From NCBI RefSeq assembly GCF_018881795.1, contig NZ_JACVPQ010000001.1:186001-250000 (forward strand): a DNA stretch of 64,000 nucleotides, read 5' to 3'. The translations under genes and the position numbers were made by a program. This document shows, piece by piece, positions 31,652-40,832 of this stretch. This DNA comes from Polynucleobacter sp. MWH-Jannik1A5. Lineage in GTDB: Bacteria; Pseudomonadota; Gammaproteobacteria; Burkholderiales; Burkholderiaceae. Under the pieces are notes generated by a model. It was not told the origin of the DNA, did not search any database, and saw only the letters and a list, made by a program, of their open reading frames with translations. Numbering within the stretch: position 1 is the stretch's first letter; every line of letters begins with the position of its first letter.

Positions 31652-32653
31652 TTACTTAGCTAAGAATCCTGCTTCGGACATCAATTGCTTATGCAAAGCT
31701 TCATTCAATGTGAGCCAGTTTCTGAATTCTTTACCGGTCATGAATGTTTGATTGAATGCACCATCAGCCATGAACTTCTTCCACTCTGGAGTAGCGCGAA
31801 CTTTCTTGAACAAGTCGATATAGAAATCAACTTGATCTTGAGTTACACCAGGAGCCATGAAGATGCCGCGCAACATAACGTAGTCAGTTGGAACGCCAGC
31901 TTCTTTACAAGTTGGTACGTCATACCATGATTGAGTATCAGTAACCTTCTCTTTGTATGGCATACGTGTGTCATCAAATACGCACAATGCACGTAATTTA
32001 TTTGCACGCCATTGGGCAACTGCTTCAATAGGGTTGTTCACAGAAGAATCAATGTGGTTACCAACCAACTGAACTGCAACGTCGCCACCTCCCTTGAATG
32101 GGATGTAAGTGAACTTAGCGCCGGTTGCTTTTTCAATCGCTACAGTAATGATCTGGTCTTCAGACTTGGAACCAGTACCGCCCATTTTGAACTTGCCACC
32201 CGCTGCTTTAGCAGCATCGATATATTCTTTGGCAGTCTTGTATGGCTTGTCAGCGTTATCCCACAAAACAAATTGGTCAAGTGCCAACATCGCTACTGGC
32301 GTGATGTCTTGCCAGTTAAATGGAACACCAGTTGCCAAAGGAGTAGTAAACAAGTTGGAGAGCGTAATCACGATCTTATTTGGATCGCCCTTCGCTTCTT
32401 TCATTGCCAAGAAACCTTCAGCACCAGCACCTGCACCCTTGTTCACAGGAATAACAGCCTGCTTCATCAAGTTGTTTTTAGTAATGATGCCTTGGATCAT
32501 GCGAGCCATTTGGTCAGCGCCACCGCCAGGACCAGCTGGAATAATGAACTCAACAGGCTTGGTTGGCTCCCATGCAGCGAATGCAGGAGATACGCCTGCA
32601 ACACCAAGGGCTAATGCTGTAGAAATCAAAGCACCTTTTAACTTCATCTTCAT
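31652..32653 (-). CDS. tctC: Tripartite tricarboxylate transporter substrate-binding protein TctC (Bug family)
   Basis: 333-residue periplasmic binding protein. Signal peptide MKMKLKGALISTALALGVAG ends at AFA/AWE (near 26). The Bug core shows KPVEFIIPAGPGGGADQMAR and the second pocket loop around FTYIPFKGGGDVAVQLVG with HIDSSVNN. I chose ATG at 32653 because GGAGA lies 9 bases before it and the signal peptide starts there; a longer frame upstream lacks support. It captures a carboxylate for TctAB. Polynucleobacter and relatives carry many such genes, so specificity is open. Confidence 0.92.
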   Translation of the reverse strand: MKMKLKGALISTALALGVAGVSPAFAAWEPTKPVEFIIPAGPGGGADQMARMIQGIITKNNLMKQAVIPVNKGAGAGAEGFLAMKEAKGDPNKIVITLSNLFTTPLATGVPFNWQDITPVAMLALDQFVLWDNADKPYKTAKEYIDAAKAAGGKFKMGGTGSKSEDQIITVAIEKATGAKFTYIPFKGGGDVAVQLVGNHIDSSVNNPIEAVAQWRANKLRALCVFDDTRMPYKEKVTDTQSWYDVPTCKEAGVPTDYVMLRGIFMAPGVTQDQVDFYIDLFKKVRATPEWKKFMADGAFNQTFMTGKEFRNWLTLNEALHKQLMSEAGFLAK

Positions 32654-32952
32654 AAGATATGTCTCCAAAAAATGGTTAACCAATTAAATTTGGCTTATTT
32701 GTTGTGTGAATGATTTTTAAACAAGATGTGCCAGTAAAACTTGACTGCCATCAATAATTTCGCAAACGATTCACATGGGCTTCTGAAATCTAGTAGAAAC
32801 CCTGATAACTCAAGCCAAAGACCGTAGATAGTGTACTTACATCAGAGATAAAAAACTGCATTTAATGCACGAAAAATGCACATTTTTAAAAGGTCTTTAA
32901 TGCAAATGATTGTTAAGGGTTTTCCCTTAACCTGAATGAAGAACAGCGCCGA
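32654..32952. promoter_or_regulatory. tctC upstream region with TGCATT-T-AATGCA palindrome
   Basis: No gene is seen in this 299-base stretch between tctC and the DUF1854 gene, which is on the same strand. It holds a perfect 13-bp palindrome, TGCATT-T-AATGCA (32857-32869), followed by two more AATGCA copies (near 32875-32880 and 32902). These look like operator half-sites, possibly for tct regulation. No clear intrinsic terminator for the cyanophycin-side genes is visible. Confidence 0.5.
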
Positions 32953-33432
32953 TTAACGGAAGCGATCTAGCAGTTTTTTGCTAACTTTATCCAGCTGTGT
33001 GGAGTCTTTGATGAGGAACTGCAAGCCATTGGAGTCGGCAATGAGCAATGTATTGCCAGCAATCCTGCGAATATCCTCTTCACCTTTGAGACGGATTCGC
33101 GTTGGACCGCAATCAGTTTCGATATCCCAAATGCTTGGTGTAGCAAAGGTGGAGACCTTGGTAATTTTTTCAATAACGGGCATGAACTCACGCTCAGCCA
33201 ACTCTTCTTCGATTAATCCGAGCTCCGCTTCAGAAATGGCAGCCATGTTTGGAAACCAACAAAGCTCTTTACCAGATTGATTCATGATGGCGATGCCAGC
33301 ACCAGGCGCGGTTATTGGAAAGGCTCTGACGGGATGGACACCAATATGACGCTCACCTTTGTTATCAATAAAGACTAGGCGACCTAGCGCATCACGCTCT
33401 AATTGATGAGTGGATTGATTGATTTGCGTCAT
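32953..33432 (-). CDS. DUF1854 family protein linked to cyanophycin genes
   Basis: 159-residue cytoplasmic protein, all in one DUF1854 domain: LERDALGRLVFIDNKGERHIGVHPVRAFPI at the start (read as two strands), then ISEAELGLIEEELAEREF and the mixed strand FATPSIWDIETDCGPTRIR. No catalytic motif is evident. Its ATG overlaps the ABC transporter stop by four bases, so the two are translationally coupled. The family is known to occur beside cyanophycin synthetase genes, but its job is unknown; a soluble partner of the transporter is an inference. Confidence 0.8.
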   Translation of the reverse strand: MTQINQSTHQLERDALGRLVFIDNKGERHIGVHPVRAFPITAPGAGIAIMNQSGKELCWFPNMAAISEAELGLIEEELAEREFMPVIEKITKVSTFATPSIWDIETDCGPTRIRLKGEEDIRRIAGNTLLIADSNGLQFLIKDSTQLDKVSKKLLDRFR

Positions 33433-35774
33433 ACGCCACCCCCAATTTTCTTAGCCACTTCTTCTAGCTTTTCTTCTTGCTGCTCAGCCTGTTCTTCTTC
33501 CAAGCTTTCACCAATAGCGCCGCCTTCAACCAACTCTGCTGCATGGCGTAGCTGAGCTTGGTACAAAGTGTAATAAGCGCCCTGCGCTTCCATTAACTGC
33601 TCGTGAGAACCAATTTCAACAATCTCGCCTTTATCTAAAACGACTAAGCGATCTGCCTTTCTCAAGGTGGAGAGGCGATGCGCAATTGCAATCGTAGTGC
33701 GACCTTTGACTAAATTATCTAATGCGCGCTGAATTTCTTTTTCAGTTGTTGTATCAACAGATGAAGTGGCTTCATCCAAAATCAGAATGCTTGGATTAAT
33801 CAGCAATGCGCGCGCAATCGAGATCCGTTGACGTTCGCCACCTGATAAAGACTGGCCGCGCTCACCTACTAGGGAGTCATAACCCAACGGTAGGCGCAGA
33901 ATAAATTCATGGGCATGAGCTGCGCGTGCTGCTTCAATAATTTCTTCACGAGTGGCGTCAGGCTTGCCGTAAGCAATATTCTCAGCGATCGTGCCAAAGA
34001 ATAGAAATGGCTCTTGCAATACCAAACCAATCCGCTTGCGATAGTCAGCAATGGCGATACTGCGAATATCTCGTCCGTCCAATAAAACAGAGCCAGAGCT
34101 CACATCATAAAAGCGGCAAATTAAATTCACCAAAGTACTCTTACCAGAACCACTATGTCCTACTAAACCAATCATTTCACCTGGGGCAATATCCAAATCA
34201 ATGCCTTTGGTGACAGCACGGTTGCCATAGCGGAAACCTACTCCACGCATCGAGATGCGCCCTTTAACCTCACCCAAAGGGGCTGGGTTAATAGGCTCGG
34301 GAACGCTGGAGACGTGATCCAAAATATCAAAAATTCGTTTAGCACCCGCTGCTGCTTTTTGTGTGTGCGAAACAATTCGACTCATCGAATCGAGGCGAAT
34401 ATAAAAACGTCCGATGTATGCCAAGAAAGCAATCAGAACACCGACAGTAACTTTTTGATGTGCTACTTGCCAAATACCAAAACCCCACACTACCAATAAA
34501 CCTGTTTCTGTTAACAGCGTTACTGTGGGCGAGAATAATCCCCAGACGCGATTCACGCGATCATTAATTTGCAGGTTATGTTTATTGGAGTCTACGAAGC
34601 GTTTGAGTTCACGATCTTCCTGTGCAAACGCCTTGACAACACGAATACCCGGAATCGTGTCAGCAAGAATATTAGTCACTTCAGACCATATACGATCAAT
34701 TTTTTCAAAACCAAAACGCAAACGATCGCGCACCACATGAATCATCCAGACGATGAAAGGCAATGGCGCCAAAGTGACCAAGGCCAGCAAAGGATCAATC
34801 GATACCAAGATCGCTGCCGTCATGGTGATCATCAACACATCGGTTGCAAAATCGAGCGCGTATAGGGATAGGAACACACAGATGCGATCGGTCTCGGCGC
34901 CAATACGTGCGATCAAATCACCTGTACGTTTGCCGCCAAAATATTCCAATGAGAGTTTGAGTAAATGCTCAAAAGTAGTATTTCTTAAGTCAGCGCCAAT
35001 ACGCTCACTCACTAAAGCAAGTAAATACGTTTTCCACCAACCCAAGCCCCATGCAACGATCGCAGCGCCAAACAAAGCCAAGAGATACATGCTGGCTAAA
35101 TGAAAATCGATCGGGTTGCCCTTCTCATATGGGATCAACACGTGATCCATTAACGGCATCGTGAGATAAGGCGGGATTAATGTTGCGCCTGTTGACAGTA
35201 GAGTCAACACAAAGCCGAGAAGCAATTGTTTTTTATAGGGACGCGCAAAACGCCAGAGCTTAAATAAAGTCCAAGTGGATGGCGGAGCATCATCTTCCGG
35301 ATCGCACGTTGGGCAACTCTCAGAGTTTGCGGGTTTAGGACTTAAGCAAACTGGGCAAACCTGTTTGTCGTACTCACTCACCTCGCCATTGCTAATTTCT
35401 TCGCCACGATTGAGCTGTCTAAAACTGGATTGCAAGCGAAGGACTTGGGGATTCACAGCTAAGGTGAAATTCCAAGACTTGAGCAACTTATCGGCAGTTT
35501 CTAGCCTTAGATGCCCTACTCCTGCATGATCACCATGGACTAAATGGGCGCCTTCACCCAATTGCCAAGACTCAAATACCTTGCCATCCGTCCAAAACAG
35601 CCCCTGATCGCTCAGCAAAAGTAGGCTTTTTTCAAAGCGCAAATCCGCATCGAGATCGAGCTCAACCCATGCCAGTAGGGCATCGGGACTCTTCACCGGG
35701 GAGTGTTGATTCGCTAAAAAAGCCTCCCAGGGGCTTGGCAGCACGGGGGCAAAAGGTAAGATTTGTGGCTTCAT
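33429..35774 (-). CDS. ABC exporter-type transporter with N-terminal beta domain and zinc ribbon, cyanophycin-linked
   Basis: 781-residue fused exporter. Residues 1-135 form an extra cytoplasmic domain of beta strands (LLLLSDQGLFWTDGKVFESW). Next is a four-cysteine zinc-ribbon-like knuckle (C140, C143, C154, C157). The six-helix ABC exporter membrane domain spans about 180-475. The ATPase has Walker A GHSGSGKST (K545), signature LSGGERQR (643-650) and Walker B ILILDEATSS (D667-E668). A Glu-rich tail ends the protein. It is divergent from cphA' and coupled to DUF1854. Substrate unknown; an amino acid, dipeptide or a structural role in granules are all possible. Confidence 0.85.
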   Translation of the reverse strand: MKPQILPFAPVLPSPWEAFLANQHSPVKSPDALLAWVELDLDADLRFEKSLLLLSDQGLFWTDGKVFESWQLGEGAHLVHGDHAGVGHLRLETADKLLKSWNFTLAVNPQVLRLQSSFRQLNRGEEISNGEVSEYDKQVCPVCLSPKPANSESCPTCDPEDDAPPSTWTLFKLWRFARPYKKQLLLGFVLTLLSTGATLIPPYLTMPLMDHVLIPYEKGNPIDFHLASMYLLALFGAAIVAWGLGWWKTYLLALVSERIGADLRNTTFEHLLKLSLEYFGGKRTGDLIARIGAETDRICVFLSLYALDFATDVLMITMTAAILVSIDPLLALVTLAPLPFIVWMIHVVRDRLRFGFEKIDRIWSEVTNILADTIPGIRVVKAFAQEDRELKRFVDSNKHNLQINDRVNRVWGLFSPTVTLLTETGLLVVWGFGIWQVAHQKVTVGVLIAFLAYIGRFYIRLDSMSRIVSHTQKAAAGAKRIFDILDHVSSVPEPINPAPLGEVKGRISMRGVGFRYGNRAVTKGIDLDIAPGEMIGLVGHSGSGKSTLVNLICRFYDVSSGSVLLDGRDIRSIAIADYRKRIGLVLQEPFLFFGTIAENIAYGKPDATREEIIEAARAAHAHEFILRLPLGYDSLVGERGQSLSGGERQRISIARALLINPSILILDEATSSVDTTTEKEIQRALDNLVKGRTTIAIAHRLSTLRKADRLVVLDKGEIVEIGSHEQLMEAQGAYYTLYQAQLRHAAELVEGGAIGESLEEEQAEQQEEKLEEVAKKIGGGV

Positions 35775-35802
35775 TGACCTTAAAAGTATAGTGGAGCTGA
35801 AT

Positions 35803-35863
35803 TATTTAGATTTATTGCTCCTGTCAACTTTAGGGGGTCAAAAGCCGTTAAATTATCTAAATA
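35803..35863. promoter_or_regulatory. Inverted repeat in the divergent cyanophycin promoter region
   Basis: TATTTAGAT at 35803-35811 and its exact complement ATCTAAATA at 35855-35863 lie between the ABC gene start and cphA'. Centre-to-centre spacing is 52 bp, about five helical turns, which would suit a regulator bound at two sites serving both directions. The sequence is AT-rich and the match could be partly chance. Confidence 0.4.
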
Positions 35864-35979
35864 GGCCTTTTTATGTATTTTTGCTAATTTTGTGGGTTTT
35901 TCAATAACTACTAGAAACAGAGAGACTGTCTGACGCGTCAACGCCAAAACCCCTGGCGACGTCCATCGCAACACTGCAT

Positions 35980-38172
35980 ATGCCCCAATTACTAGATAAA
36001 TCCATCGAGATTCTGAGCGTTAAGCATCTCCGTGGCCCCAATATGTGGACCTACCATCCCGTTATAGAGGTATGGGTCGATATTGGCGATTTAGAGGACT
36101 ACCCCTCTAATCTCATTCCTGGCTTTTATGACCGACTTGTTAAAGCAATGCCAAGCCTGGTTGAACATCGTTGCAGCTATGGTGAAACTGGCGGGTTCTT
36201 AAAGCGCGTTGAAGAAGGCACTTGGCCTGCTCACATCATGGAGCACCTGACGCTTGAGTTACAAAATTTAGCCGGCATTCCTGGCGGTTTTGGCAAAGCA
36301 CGTGATGGAGATCGTCGCGGTGTTTATAAAGTGATGGTGAGTGCAATCAATGAAGAGGTGACCCTCACTGCTCTCAAATATGCACGTGACCTCTATCTGG
36401 CTTTGGCACAAGACAACATCGATTGTGCTGCTCTAGTGCAAACCATCATCGAAAATTTACGCGATCTTGGGGACGATCTTTTACTAGGTCCTAGTACCGC
36501 TTGCATTGTGAATGCAGCAGAAGAGCGTGGCATTCCATCAATTCGTTTATCTGAAGGCAACTTAGTTCAATTGGGCTATGGCGCCAAACAACGTCGTATC
36601 TGGACTGCCGAGACTGATCAGACAAGTGCGATTGCAGAAACCATCTCTCGCGATAAAGATTTAACCAAGAGCTTGCTGCGCAGTGCTGGTGTACCAACCC
36701 CTGAAGGCAGAACCGTTACTAGTCCTGACGACGCCTGGGAAGCTGCTCAAGATATTGGCTTACCGGTGGTGGTGAAACCAATCGACGGCAATCATGGTCG
36801 CGGTGTATTTATTAATCTTTATACCCAACAAGAAATTGAAGCAGCCTACGCGGTTGCGATTGATGAAGGTAGTGAAGTGTTAGTTGAGCGCCATATTGTT
36901 GGTGATGAACATCGCCTACTCGTGGTTGGCAATAAAGTAGTTGCCGCTGCAAAAGGCGAGACAGTTTGGGTTACTGGCGATGGTAAGCATACTGTTTATG
37001 AACTCATTCAAATCCAGATTAACTCTGATCCACGTCGCGGCACTGCTGAAGAGCATCCTTTGAATCCTGTTCGAATTGACTCTGCAGTAGAGCTTGAACT
37101 GGTACGCCAACAACTAACTGGCGACAGCGTTCCCGCTATTGATCAAAAAGTATTGATTCAAAGTAACGGTAATGTTGCATTTGATGTCACAGACTTAATC
37201 CACCCCGATGTTGCTAGCCAAGTAGCTTTAGCCGCTCGTGTCGTTGGTCTAGAAATCGCAGGCGTTGATTTGGTTGCACAAGACATTAGCAAGCCATTGG
37301 CCGACCAAAATGCTGCCATTGTTGAAGTCAATGCTGGCCCTGGCCTGCTGATGCACTTAAAACCTGCTAGCGGCAAACCTCAACCAGTTGGCAAAGAGAT
37401 TGCGGATCATCTCTTTCCTCCTGGCACCGACTTCCGCATCCCAGTAGTAGGTGTTTGTGGCGAGCGCGGCAAAACACCTGTCGCTGAAATGATTGCGCAC
37501 TTCTTGCGCTTAACCAATGTCTACGTTGGCCTATCTTGCAGCAAGGGATTATTTTTTGGCAATCGTGCCATACCGAATTCCAACGCATCCAATTGGGAGA
37601 ATGCCCGTCGCACACTTCTGAATCGGGCAGTAGAAGCGGTGGTTATTGAGAACAATCACTTATCGATGCTGATCGAAGGCTTAGCCTACGATCGCTGCCA
37701 AGTTGGCGTGGTACTCAATGTGGATCCGAAAGCTAACTTCCCGCAGTATGCGATTTACGACGAGGATCAAGTCTTTAGCATCGTTCGCACACAGGTTGAT
37801 GTAGTGCTACCCAATGGTACAGCGGTGCTAAATGCAGATGATGTAATGTGCGTGCAAATGGCAGAGCTTTGTGATGGTGATGTCATCTTCTTTAGTGAAA
37901 ATCCAGACTCTGAGATTATCAAAAATCATTTGCTGAATGGCGGACGTGCAGTAACGATTGGCAAACAACAAATTACCCTGAAATCCGGTAAGTTGGATCA
38001 AAAATCAATCCCTGTACCGCGCCACTCAGAAGCAAACAACTCTACTCCTTGGAAGACTATGAACTTGGGCGCAGCGATTGCGGCTGCCTGGGCTTTAGAT
38101 ATTCCGTTTAATGTTATCGAAGCAGGTGCAGAAACTTTTGTACCTGACGCTACTACTGCTACAGGGGCTTAA
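35980..38172 (+). CDS. Cyanophycin synthetase-like protein CphA' with truncated, divergent Mur domain
   Basis: 730-residue homologue of cyanophycin synthetase. The N domain and ATP-grasp domain (about 215-480, with VVVKPIDGNHGRGV and AAIVEVNAGPGLLMH) look intact. The Mur-ligase-like part has GERGKTPV (494-501) instead of GTNGKTTT and lacks the C-terminal lobe: the protein stops about 130 residues earlier than its neighbour. So the Asp-adding ATP-grasp site may work while the Arg-adding Mur site is doubtful. It ends one base before cphA begins, so both are made from one message. Such cphA'-cphA pairs are known in beta-proteobacteria. Confidence 0.85.
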   Translation: MPQLLDKSIEILSVKHLRGPNMWTYHPVIEVWVDIGDLEDYPSNLIPGFYDRLVKAMPSLVEHRCSYGETGGFLKRVEEGTWPAHIMEHLTLELQNLAGIPGGFGKARDGDRRGVYKVMVSAINEEVTLTALKYARDLYLALAQDNIDCAALVQTIIENLRDLGDDLLLGPSTACIVNAAEERGIPSIRLSEGNLVQLGYGAKQRRIWTAETDQTSAIAETISRDKDLTKSLLRSAGVPTPEGRTVTSPDDAWEAAQDIGLPVVVKPIDGNHGRGVFINLYTQQEIEAAYAVAIDEGSEVLVERHIVGDEHRLLVVGNKVVAAAKGETVWVTGDGKHTVYELIQIQINSDPRRGTAEEHPLNPVRIDSAVELELVRQQLTGDSVPAIDQKVLIQSNGNVAFDVTDLIHPDVASQVALAARVVGLEIAGVDLVAQDISKPLADQNAAIVEVNAGPGLLMHLKPASGKPQPVGKEIADHLFPPGTDFRIPVVGVCGERGKTPVAEMIAHFLRLTNVYVGLSCSKGLFFGNRAIPNSNASNWENARRTLLNRAVEAVVIENNHLSMLIEGLAYDRCQVGVVLNVDPKANFPQYAIYDEDQVFSIVRTQVDVVLPNGTAVLNADDVMCVQMAELCDGDVIFFSENPDSEIIKNHLLNGGRAVTIGKQQITLKSGKLDQKSIPVPRHSEANNSTPWKTMNLGAAIAAAWALDIPFNVIEAGAETFVPDATTATGA

Positions 38173-40743
38173 TTGGAAATCACCCGTATTCGCATGTTGC
38201 GCGGCCCAAATTTATGGAGTCGCCATACTGCTCTAGAAGCCATTGTTTCATGTGATGCATCTGAGCGGTCTATTGATTCCATTCCCCAGTTTGAAACTAA
38301 GATTCGTGAACGCTTTCCACAGCTCGGTAGCATGCGTCGTGGTGGTCACAATGAAGTGCTATCCCTTGCACATGCTCTTGAGCACGCTGCTCTTGGACTT
38401 CAAGCTCAAGCAGGTTGTCCAGTAACCTTTAGCCGCACAGTACAAACGATCGATGTTGGCGTCTATCAAGTGGTAGTTGAGTACATAGAAGAAGTCGTTG
38501 GTCGAATGGCTTTCGACTTTGGCTTTGCTTTAATTCAAGCAACACTGAACGACGCACCCTTTGATCTAGCTGCAGCCCTCTCCGAATTAGAAGCGCTTTA
38601 TGAAGACGTCCGTTTGGGGCCCAGCACTGGATCCATCGTCGATGCTGCTGTACAGCGCAATATCCCCTATCGCCGTATGACCGAAGGCAGCATGGTGCAA
38701 TTTGGTTGGGGCAGCAAACAAAAACGTATTCAAGCTGCAGAAACCAGCGATACCAGTGCAATTGCAGAAGCTATTGCACAAGACAAAGAGCTTACTAAGA
38801 ATTTACTCGCCGCTGCTGGCGTATCAGTACCTATTGGTGAGGTAGTAACAACTGCGGATGATGCTTGGCGTGCCGCTCAAAAAATTGGTGGCGCCATTGT
38901 TTTAAAACCAAAAGATGGCAATCAAGGTAAAGGTGTCGTTGCCAACATTCAGACTGAAGAAGAAGTGCGCGCTGGCTTTATCGTGACCCAAGCCTTTGGT
39001 CGTGAAACCATTGTTGAGCGTTATCTGCCCGGTGCGGACTATCGCTTACTTGTAGTGGGCAATCGTCTATCTGCTGCTGCACGCCGTGAACCTGCGCAGG
39101 TTGTTGGTGATGGCACTCATACAGTGGCCGAATTAGTCGAAATGGAAAACAAAAATCCATTACGTGGCGACGGTCATGCCACAGCGCTTACCAAAATTCG
39201 TTTTGATGACATTGCCCTAGCCCATTTAGCAAGCTCTGGCCTTACCCCACAACATGTTCCCAAAACTGGTGAGCGAGTTTTACTGCGCAACAACGCCAAT
39301 CTGAGTACCGGCGGCACCGCAACGGATGTGACTGACGACGTTCATCCTGATGTTGCTGCAAGCGCTGTTGCAGCTGCTCAAATGATTGGGCTTGATATTG
39401 CTGGCGTAGACATTCTTTGTGAGTCCATCTATAAACCGCTGGAACAGCAAGGTGGTGGCATTGTGGAAGTGAACGCTGCACCTGGTTTGCGTATGCACCT
39501 CAAACCATCCTATGGCAAAGGTCGCCCTGTTGGCGAAGACATCGTCAATATGATGTTCCCTCCAGGTGAAGATGGACGCATTCCCGTAGTTGCAGTTACT
39601 GGCACCAATGGTAAAACCACTACCGTTCGCCTAATCTCTCATTTATTAAATGAAACCGGTTTACGCGTTGGCATGACTGGTACAGATGGTGTTTATATCA
39701 ACCATCGCTTAATCGACACCGGTGATTGCAGTGGTCCGAAGAGCGCCCGTAACGTCCTAATGCATCCCGATGTGGATGCAGCAGTATTGGAGACTGCACG
39801 TGGCGGTATGCTTCGTGAGGGTCTTGGTTTTGATCGCTGTGAAGTTGCGGTTGTCACTAATATTGGCGAAGGTGATCACCTAGGTCTCAATTACATTACC
39901 AGTGTGGAAGATTTAGCCATTCTCAAGCGAGTCATTGTTCAAAACGTTGCCCCTACTGGTGCTGCAGTTCTCAATGCTGCTGATCCAATGGTTGCAAAGA
40001 TGGGTGACAAATGTGCTGGGCGGGTTATTTTCTTTGCTCAAAACCAGCATCATCCGGTCATTGCAGCGCATCGCGCTAAGAATAAAAAAGTCATTTACTT
40101 TGATGGTACTTATATAGTTGCCTCTAAGGGTTCACGCGTGATGTTCCGCTTCCCTGTCAGCGAGATTCCATTGACTCAAAATGGTGTTCTTGGTTTCCAG
40201 GTAGAAAATGTGATGGCCTCTATTGGTGCCGCCTGGGCTCTAGACTTGGATGCGGAAAAGATTGCTCGAGGGCTTCATAGCTTTGAGAGCAATGCCAATT
40301 CTGTGCCAGGACGCTTTAACCAATTCCAACACAATGGCGCTACAGTGATTGCTGACTATGGTCACAATCCTGATGCAATGCGTGCTTTAACCAGCGCTAT
40401 TGAAGCGATGAAGCCGAATAAGAGTCATGTGGTGATTAGCGGTGCAGGCGATCGTCGCGATGAAGATATTCGTGACCTCACTCGCATCCTAGGCAATGCT
40501 TTTGATAACGTCATCCTCTATCAAGATGCCTGCCAGCGTGGGCGTGAAGATGGTGAAGTCTTAAAACTACTTCAAGAAGGTCTAGTTGGCGCTACCAAAG
40601 CGAAACAGATTAAAGAGATTCATGGAGAATTTAAGGCAATCGATACAGCCCTTAATGATCTTTTGGCTGGCGATATCTGCCTCATCCTCATTGATCAAGT
40701 AGAAGAATCACTTGCCTACCTCAAGGAAAAGGTAAAGCCTTAA
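38173..40743 (+). CDS. cphA: Cyanophycin synthetase CphA
   Basis: 856-residue enzyme that builds multi-L-arginyl-poly-L-aspartate. The N domain (1-160) is followed by ATP-grasp (about 195-465: IVLKPKDGNQGKGVV and GIVEVNAAPGLRMH), which adds Asp to the backbone. The Mur-ligase-like domain has P-loop GTNGKTTT (477-484) and a full C-lobe with YGHNPDAMRAL and GAGDRRDEDIRDL, which adds the Arg side chain. The start is TTG directly after the cphA' stop TAA, with AGGGG eight bases upstream; internal ATG choices would lose the conserved ITRIRMLRGPN start. A double hairpin terminator follows. No cyanophycinase gene is in this window. Confidence 0.95.
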   Translation: MEITRIRMLRGPNLWSRHTALEAIVSCDASERSIDSIPQFETKIRERFPQLGSMRRGGHNEVLSLAHALEHAALGLQAQAGCPVTFSRTVQTIDVGVYQVVVEYIEEVVGRMAFDFGFALIQATLNDAPFDLAAALSELEALYEDVRLGPSTGSIVDAAVQRNIPYRRMTEGSMVQFGWGSKQKRIQAAETSDTSAIAEAIAQDKELTKNLLAAAGVSVPIGEVVTTADDAWRAAQKIGGAIVLKPKDGNQGKGVVANIQTEEEVRAGFIVTQAFGRETIVERYLPGADYRLLVVGNRLSAAARREPAQVVGDGTHTVAELVEMENKNPLRGDGHATALTKIRFDDIALAHLASSGLTPQHVPKTGERVLLRNNANLSTGGTATDVTDDVHPDVAASAVAAAQMIGLDIAGVDILCESIYKPLEQQGGGIVEVNAAPGLRMHLKPSYGKGRPVGEDIVNMMFPPGEDGRIPVVAVTGTNGKTTTVRLISHLLNETGLRVGMTGTDGVYINHRLIDTGDCSGPKSARNVLMHPDVDAAVLETARGGMLREGLGFDRCEVAVVTNIGEGDHLGLNYITSVEDLAILKRVIVQNVAPTGAAVLNAADPMVAKMGDKCAGRVIFFAQNQHHPVIAAHRAKNKKVIYFDGTYIVASKGSRVMFRFPVSEIPLTQNGVLGFQVENVMASIGAAWALDLDAEKIARGLHSFESNANSVPGRFNQFQHNGATVIADYGHNPDAMRALTSAIEAMKPNKSHVVISGAGDRRDEDIRDLTRILGNAFDNVILYQDACQRGREDGEVLKLLQEGLVGATKAKQIKEIHGEFKAIDTALNDLLAGDICLILIDQVEESLAYLKEKVKP

Positions 40744-40759
40744 GGACAAATAGATGGCC

Positions 40760-40810
40760 CTCTGAAATTACTTCAGAGCAATAAAAAACCCAATCAACGG
40801 ATTGGGTTTT
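40760..40810. terminator. Double hairpin, bidirectional terminator between cphA and fbp
   Basis: First hairpin CTCTGAA/TTCAGAG (40760-40778), then AAAACCCAATC (40785-40795) pairing with GATTGGGTTTT (40800-40810) with T runs on both strands. It separates two convergent genes. Confidence 0.9.
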
Positions 40811-40832
40811 TTATTTTGGAGAGCTAGCATAC

